The notes: generated from the sequence alone by a model not told the origin. Shown: positions 51,791-62,335, counted from the first letter of the stretch. The stretch: 64,000 bases of DNA from Deltaproteobacteria bacterium IMCC39524 (GCA_029667085.1 JARUHJ010000010.1:1-64000); one strand, 5' to 3'. Numbers and translations are program-made.

Positions 51791-53944
51791 ATGGAACAAA
51801 AGACTGAAGGCTTCTATATCGTCCTCCTGAGTATTCACGGTCTGATTCGTGGCCACAATCTCGAACTGGGGCGGGATGCTGACACCGGTGGGCAAACCCT
51901 CTATGTCGTTGAACTGGCGCGTGCGCTAGCTCGAAACAGTGCAGTGCGCCAGGTGGATTTAGTTACGCGACGGGTTATTGACGACGAAGTCTCAAAAGAT
52001 TATGCCGAACCGGTCGAGCAACTGGAAGAAAATCTGCGCATTGTGCGAATCGAGGCGGGTTCACCGGAATACATCCCGAAAGAGCAGCTCTGGGATCATC
52101 TCGACAGCTTTGCCGATAATCTTGCCGAATTCTTCCGCAGTAACGAATTGCAGCCTGACATTCTTCACAGCCATTATGCGGATGCCGGCTACGTCGGCTC
52201 ACATCTGGCCAATTTACTTGCTGTTCCGCTCTTGCACACCGGGCATTCACTTGGTCGCGTCAAGCGGAGTCGTTTTCTCGCCAGCGGTTTGAGTAAGGAA
52301 GAGATCGAGAAGACGTTTAATATGAGCCGACGCATTACTGCGGAAGAGATGACGCTGGCAACGGCAGAAAGAGTTATTACCAGCACCCAGCAGGAGATTA
52401 AAGAGCAGTACGAACTTTACAACCATTACCAACCTGATCAGATGCGGGTCATTCCACCAGGCACGGACCTCGAGCAATTCAAGCCACCGGAAGGCACCGA
52501 AATCCCGTCCCCGCTCCACACGACATTAACACAACACCTGATTTGTCCGGACAAACCGATCATTCTCGCTCTCTCCCGCCCGGACAAACGTAAGAACATC
52601 ACGGCTTTGGTTGAAGCCTTTGGCCAATCTGAAGAGCTACAGAAATTAGCAAATCTGGTGATTGTTGCAGGAACTCGTGATGATATCGATGACCTGGAAG
52701 AGGGGGCTCAAGAAGTCTTCCACGACGTGCTGGTTACGATCGATCGTTATGATCTCTACGGGAAAGTCTCCCTGCCGAAGCAGCATGAACGCAGTCAGGT
52801 TTCGCTAATTTACCGTATTGCCGCAGCCTCTGGTGGCGTCTTCGTCAATCCGGCGTTGACCGAGCCTTTCGGCCTCACCTTGATTGAAGCTGCGGCGTCA
52901 GGATTGCCACTGGTCGCAACAGAAGATGGTGGCCCATGCGATATTATCAATAATTGCAAAAATGGTATTTTAATCGATCCGTTGGAGCCGGCATCCATCA
53001 CGCAGGCGCTATTGAGCTTGTTGCAAGGCAAAGAGATCTGGTCACGATACAGCAAAAGCGGCATCAAACAGGTACGCATACACTATTCATGGACCGCCCA
53101 TGCACAGCACTATATGAAGCTGGTTAAGGCGATCGCAGATCGCACCGAACTTCTGGTTCGTCATCCGGTCCGTGAACGTAGCGCGATTTACCGGGACCGG
53201 GCAATCGTCAGTGACCTGGATCAAAACCTGGTTGGCGATGATCATGCTCTACGTGAACTCAGTGAAGTTTTGCGTCAGCACCGGACTAGCACCTATTTCA
53301 TCATCGCGACAGGACGCAGGCTAGATTCTGCATTGAAGTTGATAAAAAAACATAAAATCCCGGCTCCTGATGTCCTGATCACCAGCAGCGGTACCGAAAT
53401 CTACTATGCACCGGAGCATGTTGCCGATGTCGCCTGGGGGCGACACATCGATCACCAGTGGGCCCCCCGTAGGGTCAAGAAAATCCTTGCAGATATTACA
53501 GGCCTGAAGCCACAGTTGAAACAGGAGCAGAGCAGCTTCAAAATCAGCTATTATATTGATCCGGAGCAGGTTGACCTGGAAGAGGTCATCACACTTCTGC
53601 ATCAGGAAGAACAATCGGTTCACGTGCAGATGGCCTTCGGACAATACTTGGATATTTTACCTTTGCGCGCCTCCAAAGGGCAGGCCCTGCGCTATGTCGT
53701 TGACCGGAAGGGAATCAATCTCGAAGCTGTTTTTGTGGCGGGAGGGTCAGGGGCAGACGAGGACATGATGCGTGGCAATACCTTGGCGGCTGTGGTTGCC
53801 AACCGTCATCACGAAGAATTGTCGCAATTGATCGATATTGACCGTATTTACTTCTCCGAGAAGTCACACGCTAGAGGCATTCTCGATGCCCTGCAACATT
53901 ACGATTTTTTTGACGCCTGCAAAGACCCTCTGGAAGTGAACTGA
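51791..53944 (+). CDS. sps: Sucrose-phosphate synthase with C-terminal HAD domain
   Basis: 717 residues. An N-terminal GT4 synthase domain (about 1-460) starts with LLSIHGLIRGHNLELGRDAD and includes the donor region NPALTEPFGLTLIEAAASG (E-x7-E). A C-terminal phosphatase-like HAD domain (about 475-710) starts with the acidic AIVSDLDQNL. Makes sucrose-6-phosphate from UDP-glucose and fructose-6-phosphate; the HAD part may act as a regulatory domain because a separate phosphatase gene follows. First gene of a four-gene operon. Confidence 0.93.
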   Translation: MEQKTEGFYIVLLSIHGLIRGHNLELGRDADTGGQTLYVVELARALARNSAVRQVDLVTRRVIDDEVSKDYAEPVEQLEENLRIVRIEAGSPEYIPKEQLWDHLDSFADNLAEFFRSNELQPDILHSHYADAGYVGSHLANLLAVPLLHTGHSLGRVKRSRFLASGLSKEEIEKTFNMSRRITAEEMTLATAERVITSTQQEIKEQYELYNHYQPDQMRVIPPGTDLEQFKPPEGTEIPSPLHTTLTQHLICPDKPIILALSRPDKRKNITALVEAFGQSEELQKLANLVIVAGTRDDIDDLEEGAQEVFHDVLVTIDRYDLYGKVSLPKQHERSQVSLIYRIAAASGGVFVNPALTEPFGLTLIEAAASGLPLVATEDGGPCDIINNCKNGILIDPLEPASITQALLSLLQGKEIWSRYSKSGIKQVRIHYSWTAHAQHYMKLVKAIADRTELLVRHPVRERSAIYRDRAIVSDLDQNLVGDDHALRELSEVLRQHRTSTYFIIATGRRLDSALKLIKKHKIPAPDVLITSSGTEIYYAPEHVADVAWGRHIDHQWAPRRVKKILADITGLKPQLKQEQSSFKISYYIDPEQVDLEEVITLLHQEEQSVHVQMAFGQYLDILPLRASKGQALRYVVDRKGINLEAVFVAGGSGADEDMMRGNTLAAVVANRHHEELSQLIDIDRIYFSEKSHARGILDALQHYDFFDACKDPLEVN

Positions 53945-53956
53945 GGATTCTGGGCT

Positions 53957-54823
53957 ATGAATCTAAAGCGTTTGCTTCTTTGCACAGACATGGATCGCAC
54001 CATTATTCCCAATGGCAACCAACCAGAGCATCCTGAGGCTCGTCGCTGCTTCCATGAGTTTTGCCAGCAGCCTGAGGTCTGTCTGGTCTATGTGACTGGC
54101 CGACACCAGGCCCTGGTGGAACAAGCTATCATCGACTATGCGCTGCCACTCCCCGATTACGCCATTACCGATGTCGGCAGTAAAATTTACTATTATATCG
54201 ATGACCAGGTGCAGGAAATGTCCGCCTGGGAGGACCAAATTTCTGCCGACTGGTGCGGCCAGAGTCATGCTCAACTCAAACGAGCGTTTCGTCACATTCG
54301 TGAGTTAACGTTGCAGGAAGAGGAAAAGCAGAATCGTTTTAAATTGAGCTACTACCTCGACCTGTATATCGACAAAGATGAGATTATTGCACAAATGGCA
54401 GCCATACTACATGACCTGGGCGTCCACGCCAGCTTGATCTGGAGCGTCGACGAGCCCATGCAGGTCGGCCTTCTGGATGTTCTGCCGCAAAACGCCACCA
54501 AGCTTCACGGTCTTCGGTTTCTTCAACAACATCTCGAATATGAAACCAAAGAAGTGGTCTTTGCCGGTGACAGTGGCAACGACCTTCCCGTGCTCGGCAG
54601 CGGTATCAATGCGGTTCTGGTAGCCAACGCCAGTGAAGAAGTCAGGGCTCTGGCTCAGAAAATGGCGTCCGACGGCGGTCACACGACGGCCCTTTATCTG
54701 GCCCGCGACGACACGTTTTCGTTGGGTGGCAATTATGCGGCTGGCGTGCTGCAGGGTATTTGGCATTTTCAACCTGAATTTCGAACCAGCTTGACCTCCA
54801 TCGGTTTTCAACATGATCTCTAA
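53957..54823 (+). CDS. spp: Sucrose-6-phosphate phosphatase (HAD IIB)
   Basis: 288 residues. The nucleophile aspartate pair D11/D13 in LLLCTDMDRT, ITDVGSKIYY, and the late GDSGNDLPVLGSG motif define a type IIB HAD phosphatase of the sucrose-phosphatase group. Removes phosphate from the synthase product. Starts 12 bp behind the synthase gene and overlaps the kinase gene by 11 bp. Confidence 0.92.
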   Translation: MNLKRLLLCTDMDRTIIPNGNQPEHPEARRCFHEFCQQPEVCLVYVTGRHQALVEQAIIDYALPLPDYAITDVGSKIYYYIDDQVQEMSAWEDQISADWCGQSHAQLKRAFRHIRELTLQEEEKQNRFKLSYYLDLYIDKDEIIAQMAAILHDLGVHASLIWSVDEPMQVGLLDVLPQNATKLHGLRFLQQHLEYETKEVVFAGDSGNDLPVLGSGINAVLVANASEEVRALAQKMASDGGHTTALYLARDDTFSLGGNYAAGVLQGIWHFQPEFRTSLTSIGFQHDL

Positions 54824-55697
54824 CCAACAGATAGCCCTCTTTGGCGAGGTTCTTTTTGATCTCTTTCCAACAGGTGAAAAAATCCTGGGCGGAGCGCCCT
54901 TCAATGTTGCCTGGAATCTGCAGGCCCTGGGTGACGCCCCACTTTTCATTTCACGCGTTGGCAAGGACAGCTATGGTACTGACATCCTGCAGGCAATGCG
55001 TACCTGGGGAATGAGCACGGAAGGGGTACAGTGTGACCCGGACCATGCCACGGGACAGGTCCAGGTTGAGCTGATTGACAATGAGCCGCGTTACCACATT
55101 GTTGCGGACAGTGCCTATGATTTCATTCATGAAGGCCAGCTACCGGTGCTTGGTAATGGTGTGCTGCTGTACCATGGCACCCTTGGCTTGCGTCACAGTG
55201 CATCGCGCAGCGCCTTGGAGCAACTGCGTCACTCTACCAGGATGTCGATCTTTCTCGATGTCAACCTGCGAGAGCCCTGGTGGGATCTGCAGACTGTGGA
55301 GAGCTGGCTCTCCACAGCCCGCTGGGTGAAGTTGAATAAAGATGAATTGCGCGCGCTCGGTTTTCAGGCAAAGAGTCTTGCCGACGCCCTGGAAAAACTA
55401 CAGCACAAATTTCAGATGGAACAGGTCATTTTAACCTGTGGCGAAGAAGGTGCGATCGTCAGGGAACAGAGCGGAGAGATACATCATCTTGCGGCCCCTC
55501 CGGTGGAAAATTTCATCGATACGGTTGGCGCCGGCGATGCGTTCACTGCTGTCTATCTGCATGGTCTTCTGGCAGGATGGAGCATTCCGGAAACACTTGA
55601 CGCGGCCCAGCGGTTTGCCGGAAAGGTCATCAGTTTGCGCGGTGCAACATCAACAGATGCATCTTTTTATCACCATTTTCTAGAGTCTTGTCGCTAA
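54813..55697 (+). CDS. Fructokinase (PfkB/ribokinase family)
   Basis: 294 residues. Substrate-binding GEVLFDLFPTGEKILGGAPFN near the start and the catalytic DTVGAGDAFTAV towards the C-terminus mark the PfkB family; the GGAPFNVAWNL signature is usual for fructokinases. In this operon it would recycle fructose released by amylosucrase into fructose-6-phosphate. Overlaps both neighbours. Confidence 0.92.
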   Translation: MISNQQIALFGEVLFDLFPTGEKILGGAPFNVAWNLQALGDAPLFISRVGKDSYGTDILQAMRTWGMSTEGVQCDPDHATGQVQVELIDNEPRYHIVADSAYDFIHEGQLPVLGNGVLLYHGTLGLRHSASRSALEQLRHSTRMSIFLDVNLREPWWDLQTVESWLSTARWVKLNKDELRALGFQAKSLADALEKLQHKFQMEQVILTCGEEGAIVREQSGEIHHLAAPPVENFIDTVGAGDAFTAVYLHGLLAGWSIPETLDAAQRFAGKVISLRGATSTDASFYHHFLESCR

Positions 55698-55720
55698 AGC
55701 TGGATAACCAAAGGCAACCT

Positions 55721-57676
55721 ATGTACGAACAGGTCTCACACTCTCTTCTGAATGACATCCTCAACCGGATCAAACCGGAGATCTCTAACCAGGATCTGCG
55801 GCATTTCTACACCCGCTTGGGGGCCAACTTTTACGCTATTCATTCCCTGTTCGAAACCCTCTACGGAGACCGTGAAGATTTTCATAAACATGCACAGTGC
55901 CTTGTCGAGACAATGGCACAGCATTATATCAAACGACCTGACCATCTGCGCCAAATTGACCTCGACAGGGAAAAAGACTTCAACTGGTTCCTTCATCAAA
56001 AATGGGTCGGAATGGCGCTTTACTGCAACGGCTTCGCCGGAACCTTGCGCGGATTGCAAGACCGCCTCGGCTACTTCGAGGAGCTGGGGGTCAACTTGGT
56101 TCATGTGATGCCGATTCTACGCTGCCCGGAAGGCAGTAGTGACGGCGGTTATGCTGTCAGCGACTTTCGCGAAATCGATCCGCATATCGGGACGTTAGAA
56201 GAGCTCTCTGAGTTGGCGGCCGAGATGCGAAAAAGAGAGATCCTGCTGGTTCTTGACGTGGTCGTCAACCACACCTCCGACCAACACTACTGGGCAGAGC
56301 AGGCGCGTGCCGGCGACCCTGTCTACCAGGACTATTACTACACCTTTGAGAGCCGTGAGATTCCTGACCTGTATGAGCAGGGCATGCCGGAGATTTTCCC
56401 GGAATCCTCGCCGGGGAATTTCACCTGGGACGAGACGATGGAACGCTGGGTCATGACCGTTTTCAACGATTACCAGTGGGACCTCAACTATAGCAATCCA
56501 GCTGTGTTCATAGAAATGCTCAACATTATCCTCTTCTGGGCCAATCAAGGTGCCGACATTCTGCGACTCGACGCGGTAGCTTTCTTGTGGAAGAAAATCG
56601 GTCGCGTCTGCCAGAATGAGCGGGAAGCCCACCTGATTTTGCAGTTGTTGAAAGATTGCTGTCAAGTCACGGCGCCAGGGGTTTTGTTTATCGCTGAGGC
56701 CATTGTGGCCCCGTTGGAAGTGATTAAGTACTTTGGGGAGGATGCGGTCATCGCTAAGGAATGTGAGATTGCCTACAATGCGACCTTCATGGCCCTGATG
56801 TGGGATGCTGCCGCGACCAAAAACGCCCGTCTATTGAATCAGGGGATCAAAAGTCTGCCGGTCAAACTGGAGCGGGCCACCTGGCTTAATTACATCCGCT
56901 GTCATGATGATATCGGTCTCGGTTTTGACGATCAGGACATTGTAGCCTGTGGATATGATCCAGTGCCTCATCGTAAGTTTCTGATTGATTATTTTACCGG
57001 CCAGTTTGACGAGTCCCATGCCAGAGGGTTGCCGTTCGGACAAAACAGCAAAACCGGAGACGCGCGCATCTCCGGTTCGCTTGCCTCTCTGGTCGGGTTA
57101 CAGCATGCTCTGGAGACAGGCGACGAACAGGCCATCGATGACTCGATCAAATTGATCCTTTTGCTGCACAATCTGATCCTCTCGTTCGGCGGCCTGCCGC
57201 TTCTCTATTATGGTGATGCTCTTGGTACGCTGAATGACGATTCCTACCTTGGAGATCCTCATAAAAAAGGTGACAACCGCTGGGTCCACAGGCCGACCAT
57301 TGATTGGCAAAAAGCAGACTTACGCTCAGTCCCCGGGACGCTGGAATACAAGATCTTCAACCCTCTCAAAAAAATGATTGCTGTTCGCAAGGAACTCCAG
57401 GTGTTTGCCGATTTTAACAACCGCGAGTTGTACGATTTGGACAACCCTCATCTGTTTGTGTTCGAACGCTATAGCCTGACTTCGCCGGCAGAGCGTGTTC
57501 TTGTGGTTGCCAACTTCAGTAATCAAACGCAGTTGATGACTTTTGAAGATATCGGCACCTGGGGTGCAGGTTATGGTGGCCTTGTTGATCAGATCTCTGG
57601 TGAATGCTTCGAAAAAACAGGGGCTTCTTTAGAGATCCAGGGTTATGGCTATTACTGGTTCAAGGAGCAACGTTGA
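55721..57676 (+). CDS. ams: Amylosucrase-type GH13 alpha-glucan-forming enzyme
   Basis: 651 residues from the ATG at 55721 (AAGG upstream; a TTG at 55688 adds eleven). The N-terminal all-helical domain (about 1-90) is specific to amylosucrase. Then comes the (beta/alpha)8 barrel: VVNHTSDQHYW, the nucleophile in ILRLDAVAF, the acid glutamate in LFIAEAIV and the HDD in YIRCHDDIG. It transfers glucose from sucrose to glucan and releases fructose, linking sucrose to glycogen. Last gene of the operon. Confidence 0.92.
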   Translation: MYEQVSHSLLNDILNRIKPEISNQDLRHFYTRLGANFYAIHSLFETLYGDREDFHKHAQCLVETMAQHYIKRPDHLRQIDLDREKDFNWFLHQKWVGMALYCNGFAGTLRGLQDRLGYFEELGVNLVHVMPILRCPEGSSDGGYAVSDFREIDPHIGTLEELSELAAEMRKREILLVLDVVVNHTSDQHYWAEQARAGDPVYQDYYYTFESREIPDLYEQGMPEIFPESSPGNFTWDETMERWVMTVFNDYQWDLNYSNPAVFIEMLNIILFWANQGADILRLDAVAFLWKKIGRVCQNEREAHLILQLLKDCCQVTAPGVLFIAEAIVAPLEVIKYFGEDAVIAKECEIAYNATFMALMWDAAATKNARLLNQGIKSLPVKLERATWLNYIRCHDDIGLGFDDQDIVACGYDPVPHRKFLIDYFTGQFDESHARGLPFGQNSKTGDARISGSLASLVGLQHALETGDEQAIDDSIKLILLLHNLILSFGGLPLLYYGDALGTLNDDSYLGDPHKKGDNRWVHRPTIDWQKADLRSVPGTLEYKIFNPLKKMIAVRKELQVFADFNNRELYDLDNPHLFVFERYSLTSPAERVLVVANFSNQTQLMTFEDIGTWGAGYGGLVDQISGECFEKTGASLEIQGYGYYWFKEQR

Positions 57677-57737
57677 CAGGTCTTATTTACTCGACTCTTA
57701 ACGCTCTATAGCCTGATAAGTTTGTCGGGGGGACCGG

Positions 57738-58229
57738 GTCAGCAATAATTTCGACTTTTGGCTAAGAGGAACTCTCGACAGCAACATTGCTGGCAACTTC
57801 TAGGGAGCCTTGGTCAGCGCCGGATTCCTGGTAACTGCAGACAGTGTGATTGGCGCTCAATCAGGATACATTGTGATCGCCAAACACCTTGTGCATTTTG
57901 CAGGCTGGCCGTTGTTTATCAGTGCGCTTCTTGCAGGATGGCTGATGGCCTTGGGCGCCTGGTTGGTGATGGCAACCCAGCCGACCATGAGTCAGATCAT
58001 TTCGGTTTACATTGTCACGTTCATCATCGGAATCGGTGGTTTGCACCATTCGATTGCCGGTTCGGTTGAGATCTTTACTGCCAATTTTATCAGCGACTCT
58101 TTTACTTTACCTCAGATCCTGAAGTTCATCGCCTTGGCTATCGTTGGCAACCTAGTGGGTGGAAGCATTTTCGTCGCCCTTCTGAATTACGCTCACATTC
58201 GAGAGACGCAAAGGACGGTCAACGATTAA
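57738..58229 (+). pseudogene. Truncated formate/nitrite transporter with an in-frame stop
   Basis: The frame reads WLRGTLDSNIAGNF, meets TAG at 57801-57803, and continues with GALVSAGFLVTADSVIGAQ and four hydrophobic segments to ...GGLHHSIAGSVEIF and LLNYAHIRETQ. This is the C-terminal half of a FNT-family channel; the TAG replaces the expected W. No N-terminal half exists upstream. A TTG restart at 57810 would give 139 residues, too short for a working channel. The 3' end overlaps the convergent flavoprotein gene by 4 bp. Confidence 0.7.
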
Positions 58230-59578
58230 AGTTGCTTGATAAGCTGACGTGCGGCAATCTGCACCGGATCCCAGACCGGAGAAAAGGGTGGTGCGTAGCT
58301 CAGGTCGAGGTCGATCAGGTCTTGCGCTGTCATCCCAGCAGTTAGCGCCGTAGCGATTACGTCGATGCGTTTGGCAGCCCCTTCCATGCCAACGATCTGA
58401 GCTCCGAGTAAACGACCACTTGCGACTTCACCGAGCAGTTTGACTGAAATTGACCCGGAGCCGGGGTAATAACCTGCCCGGGTCTTGGTCTTGATGATTG
58501 CGGTGGCATATTCGCTGCCGATTTCTTGTAGCTCTTTTTCTTGCAGACCGGTTCGTGCGACTTCAACCTGACAAATTTTACTCACCGCTGTCCCCATGAC
58601 CCCAGGGAATCGCAAATCACCTCCGGCGAGGTTGGTCCCTGCGACCAGACCCTGTTTGTTGGCTACTGTTCCCAACGCAATATAGATCGGTTGCCCGGTC
58701 AATCTGTGGACCGAGGCAGCGCAGTCGCCAGCAGCCCAGATATTCGTGGTGCTGGTCCGCATCTGATCATCGACCTTAATTGCATTTTTTGCAGCCAATT
58801 CAATACCTGCCCCAGCGGCCAACTCAGAATTTGGCGTTACACCTATCCCTAGGATCACGATATCAGCCGGAAGACTCCTTTGATCAGTTCTTACTTCAGA
58901 GACTTTGCCATCTTTAGTCTCAAAGGCAGTAAACTCCTCGGACAAATATAGGGTCACACCGATATCCCGCAAGGCTTTAGAAACAAGTTGTCCCATGTCT
59001 GAATCAAGGGTTCCCATGACCTCTTGTCCACGCTGTACCAAGGACACATCGAGACCTCTGCGGACAAGGGCCTCAGCCATCTCCAAGCCGATATAGCCAC
59101 CGCCAACAACAACAGCCCGGCGCGGCTTATTTCGTTCGATGAATTCCTGTACGCGCAAGCCGCTAGCCAAGGTCGACAGCCCGAAGATCCCTTCTGCATC
59201 TGCATTCGGTACTTTGGGGCAGATCGGACGTGCACCGGTAGCAATCAACAAATGGTCATAGGGTTCGCTGAGTTCGCGGCCTTCATCTGTTTTGATCGAT
59301 ACCCTTTGGTTGACAGCATCGATACCTGTAACTTCGTGATGAATACGAACATCAATGGCATATTCGCCTCGGAAAGTCTCGGGAGATCGCGCGACGAGAT
59401 CTTCATAGTTATCAACCAAGCCGCCGATGTAATAAGGAATGCCACACGCAGAGTAAGATGTGTAACTGGTGCGTTCAAGAACCAGAATATCGCGCTCAGG
59501 TTGTTCTCGACGGATTTTTGCTGCAGCACTCATTCCTGCAGCGTCCCCGCCTATGATGACAACGCGATCTCTATGCAT
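58226..59578 (-). CDS. FAD-dependent pyridine nucleotide-disulfide oxidoreductase (CoA-disulfide reductase/NADH oxidase type)
   Basis: 450 residues. VVIIGGDAAGMSAAAKIRR binds FAD and VVVGGGYIGLEMAEALVRRG binds NAD(P)H. A single active-site cysteine lies at 45 in YSACGIPYY, the mark of CoA-disulfide reductases and related Nox/Npsr enzymes. It would reduce CoA disulfide, polysulfide or oxygen; the choice cannot be made from sequence. Polysulfide reduction would suit a sulfur-reducing organism. Confidence 0.9.
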   Translation of the reverse strand: MHRDRVVIIGGDAAGMSAAAKIRREQPERDILVLERTSYTSYSACGIPYYIGGLVDNYEDLVARSPETFRGEYAIDVRIHHEVTGIDAVNQRVSIKTDEGRELSEPYDHLLIATGARPICPKVPNADAEGIFGLSTLASGLRVQEFIERNKPRRAVVVGGGYIGLEMAEALVRRGLDVSLVQRGQEVMGTLDSDMGQLVSKALRDIGVTLYLSEEFTAFETKDGKVSEVRTDQRSLPADIVILGIGVTPNSELAAGAGIELAAKNAIKVDDQMRTSTTNIWAAGDCAASVHRLTGQPIYIALGTVANKQGLVAGTNLAGGDLRFPGVMGTAVSKICQVEVARTGLQEKELQEIGSEYATAIIKTKTRAGYYPGSGSISVKLLGEVASGRLLGAQIVGMEGAAKRIDVIATALTAGMTAQDLIDLDLSYAPPFSPVWDPVQIAARQLIKQL

Positions 59579-59677
59579 AATGTCAACCTCCTGATAAGCT
59601 TTCTGCGAAATGTCATTATATCATTCAGAAGGCTGACTGCACTTATAGAGACGGCTTAGGGGTGATTAAGGGAACGC

Positions 59678-60073
59678 TTACTCTTTATCAAATCCATCGA
59701 CGATGATCGCCCCCATTGACGCCGGCATGGTGACCACGATCAAACGCTTGAGTGCAAGAACAGGTTCAGAAAGCAAAGGGAATTTGTCCAATGAGAACAA
59801 GATCAGGGCCACGACAATGCCTGCAATCGTGTAGGCAAAGAAGATGCGCGCAATGAAAACAGGAACCCTGTATTTGATGTTTGCCTGAAAAACACTTTCG
59901 TAAGCAAAAAAAGATAGAAAAGCCATTGAGAGGAAGAATACAAGTAACAGTTTAAAAAAGGGCAGTGTCGCGCCGATATTCCACGCCTCCTCAGAAAAAG
60001 AGATTGGGATCGCCAACGCCGCCGAGCCTACAACGATCTGGCTGACATCCTCCATGTTAAAGCTTAACTTCAT
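59678..60073 (-). CDS. Small integral membrane protein (DUF2391-like)
   Basis: 131 residues with four hydrophobic segments (about 10-28, 37-58, 70-90, 105-125). The text SAALAIPISFSEEAWNIG matches what I remember of the DUF2391/TIGR02587 family. No function known. It stands alone between the flavoprotein gene and a long gene-free stretch. Confidence 0.6.
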   Translation of the reverse strand: MKLSFNMEDVSQIVVGSAALAIPISFSEEAWNIGATLPFFKLLLVFFLSMAFLSFFAYESVFQANIKYRVPVFIARIFFAYTIAGIVVALILFSLDKFPLLSEPVLALKRLIVVTMPASMGAIIVDGFDKE

Positions 60074-60657
60074 GATGTTTTTAACTTACAACAGCCATAA
60101 ATCTAGGTCAACGAGGGGTCATCAACGGGAGAGAATCGTCCAATTTGACTCAACGCCGCAGAGATGTTAGCGTTGTGACCTCTTAAGTCTTGGCGGCGTT
60201 ATCTTTCCGAACGAACCGACCAAAGACCCGCAAATGAGGTGGACCGTAATGACCCTCGGTGATTTCGGGACGAACCCTCTCTCAATAGGGCAGCACTGGC
60301 TTGAAGCGTTCCGCTTTAAGATCGGGTGCGGGTGGCCCTGTCCTTATCAAAAAATCATACAGCAAGTTAACTAAAGGCACGTTTTTGCCTAACATCTCTA
60401 ATCCCCACCGCAGACTATCATCTGCTTCCAATGACTTTTTCCATTTTTGACGTACGTGCCTTCGCTGAAAACGAGGCCAATCCTATTGGCTTCTCTGTCT
60501 CAGCACAACCTTACTTGCAAAGCATAGATGGTGTCAGGCGATTGAAAAATGATATCCACCTGACTCTATAAGATGCTTTTTTTGGAATCCATTTAAACAA
60601 CAATACAACCGTCTGGGACTAGAGGTATTGATTACCCAAAGACATTAAGGAGGAGAT
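60074..60657. other. Gene-free stretch before rpsU
   Basis: About 580 bp with no supported gene. On the minus strand a frame near 60350-60180 reads PDLKAERFKPVLPY, a stop, then EITEGHYGPPHLRVFGRFVR, which may be a worn coding fragment of unknown family. The last 15 bp contain the AGGAGG site of rpsU. No terminator or riboswitch seen. Confidence 0.35.
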
Positions 60658-60861
60658 GTGGAAATTAAAGTTATCAATAACGACATAAACAAGGCAATGC
60701 GTGTGATGAAGCGCAAACTGCAACAGGAAGGAGTTTTTCGTGAACTGAGAAGAAGACGGTTTCATGAAAAACCGAGCGCTAAACGGAACAGAAAGCAGGA
60801 TGAAGCGATAAGACGGGAACGCAAGCGGTTGAGCAAGCTAAAACGCTTTGCCAGGACATAA
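60658..60861 (+). CDS. rpsU: 30S ribosomal protein S21
   Basis: 67 residues from GTG with AAGGAGGAG eight bases upstream. The very basic, helical sequence with RELRRRRFHEKPSAKRNRK is typical of bS21. It stands alone here rather than in the usual rpsU-dnaG-rpoD set, and may be one of several rpsU copies, as found in Desulfuromonadales. It precedes ablA by about 160 bp. Confidence 0.93.
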   Translation: MEIKVINNDINKAMRVMKRKLQQEGVFRELRRRRFHEKPSAKRNRKQDEAIRRERKRLSKLKRFART

Positions 60862-61018
60862 AGACATCAAGGAGAGTGAAAAGGGTTGCAACGAATACAG
60901 TGGAAAGCCGGAGATTGACGAGCTCGATAATTCTCGAGGATTAGTCTTTGACACAAAAGCTGGGAAGACTGACAACTAATTTGATTTGAATTGAAAGCAA
61001 TGTCTGAGGAAATAACCA

Positions 61019-62335
61019 ATGCCCATATACAGTAGTAGACAACAGAATATCGCCGAACAAATGTCAGAAGAGCCAGTCTCAATGTCTAACTGGAAAGATT
61101 GGCGCTGGCAACTTAAAAACTCGATTCAACAAGTAGAGACCTTTGAGAACCTTCTTGGCATTAGGTTTCAGGATAAAGAGCGCAGAAAAATTGATTTGAC
61201 TCTGAAGAGGTTTCCGCTCTCCATCACTCCTTATTATCTTTCGCTGATTGATGCGTCTGATTACAAAAACGACCCGGTTTATTTACAAGCCTTTCCATCT
61301 CCGGCCGAATTAGAGATTGGTAAAAATGACATGATTGACCCGCTGGCTGAGGACAAAGACAGCCCAGCCAAGGGAATTACGCATCGTTATCCTGATCGGG
61401 TTCTTTTTCATGTCAGCAATGTTTGCTCAATGTATTGTCGTCACTGTACTCGAAAGCGAAAAGTTGGAGATGTCGATTTCATCCCTGATCAGAATCAAAT
61501 CAGAGAAGGCCTCGATTACATTCGAAACACTCCGGCCATTCGCGATGTCCTCCTCTCAGGCGGCGACCCGTTGATGCTTCCGGACCACTACCTTGATTGG
61601 ATCCTGACTGAATTGCGACAGATTGAGCACGTTCAGGTGATTCGTATCGGTAGCCGCATGCCAGTTGTTCTGCCCTACCGTATTAACGAAGACTTTGTAA
61701 AGATGCTACAAAAGCATCAGCCTGTCTGGCTCAATACACACTTCAACCATCCGCGTGAGATTACGGCTTCTTCGCGTCAGGCGCTACGCCTGTTGGCAGA
61801 TGGCGGCATCCCTCTTGGCAACCAGTCAGTCCTGCTTGCAGGTGTCAATGACTGCCCACGTATCATGAAATCATTGGTTCATAAATTGGTAGAGAATCGT
61901 GTCCGGCCCTATTATCTCTATCAATGCGACCTTTCTGAGGGTTTGTCACATTTCCGTACTCCGGTTGGCAAGGGGGTTGAAATCATGGAAAGCCTGATTG
62001 GACACACCAGTGGTTTTTCGGTCCCGACCTATGTCATAGACGCACCGGGGGGAGGAGGAAAGATTCCACTCACGCCTAACTATCTCATCTCGTTAAGCAC
62101 AAACAAGGTGGTTCTGCGTAATTATGAAGGTGTGATTACCACCTACCAAGAGCCAGAAAAGTACGAATCTAATTTTTGCGACCGAAAATGCGATGAATGT
62201 CATCTGCAACTCAAACTTGAGGATGCTGATGAGTATTGCTCGACAGGCATCGAAAGGTTGTTAGCTGACTATGACAAAACGATATCTCTCACACCGATTG
62301 ACAACGACAGGTTCGAAAGGCGTAACAATGACTGA
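61019..62335 (+). CDS. ablA: Lysine 2,3-aminomutase
   Basis: 438 residues. Radical-SAM motif CSMYCRHC (CxxxCxxC) binds the iron-sulfur cluster, and [14 protein letters not shown] holds the conserved PLP-region lysine; a cysteine-containing C-terminal zinc region ([11 protein letters not shown]) follows. Converts L-lysine to beta-lysine. Overlap of 8 bp with ablB shows that the product goes into N-epsilon-acetyl-beta-lysine, a compatible solute. Confidence 0.96.
   Translation: MPIYSSRQQNIAEQMSEEPVSMSNWKDWRWQLKNSIQQVETFENLLGIRFQDKERRKIDLTLKRFPLSITPYYLSLIDASDYKNDPVYLQAFPSPAELEIGKNDMIDPLAEDKDSPAKGITHRYPDRVLFHVSNVCSMYCRHCTRKRKVGDVDFIPDQNQIREGLDYIRNTPAIRDVLLSGGDPLMLPDHYLDWILTELRQIEHVQVIRIGSRMPVVLPYRINEDFVKMLQKHQPVWLNTHFNHPREITASSRQALRLLADGGIPLGNQSVLLAGVNDCPRIMKSLVHKLVENRVRPYYLYQCDLSEGLSHFRTPVGKGVEIMESLIGHTSGFSVPTYVIDAPGGGGKIPLTPNYLISLSTNKVVLRNYEGVITTYQEPEKYESNFCDRKCDECHLQLKLEDADEYCSTGIERLLADYDKTISLTPIDNDRFERRNND

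Noticed and set aside
59024-59659. 211-codon + strand frame over the flavoprotein gene
   Set aside because: Antisense to a clear FAD/NAD-binding protein; no independent support.
60170-60360. Possible minus-strand coding fossil before rpsU
   Set aside because: About 50 codons with a stop and no family recognised; too weak to call.
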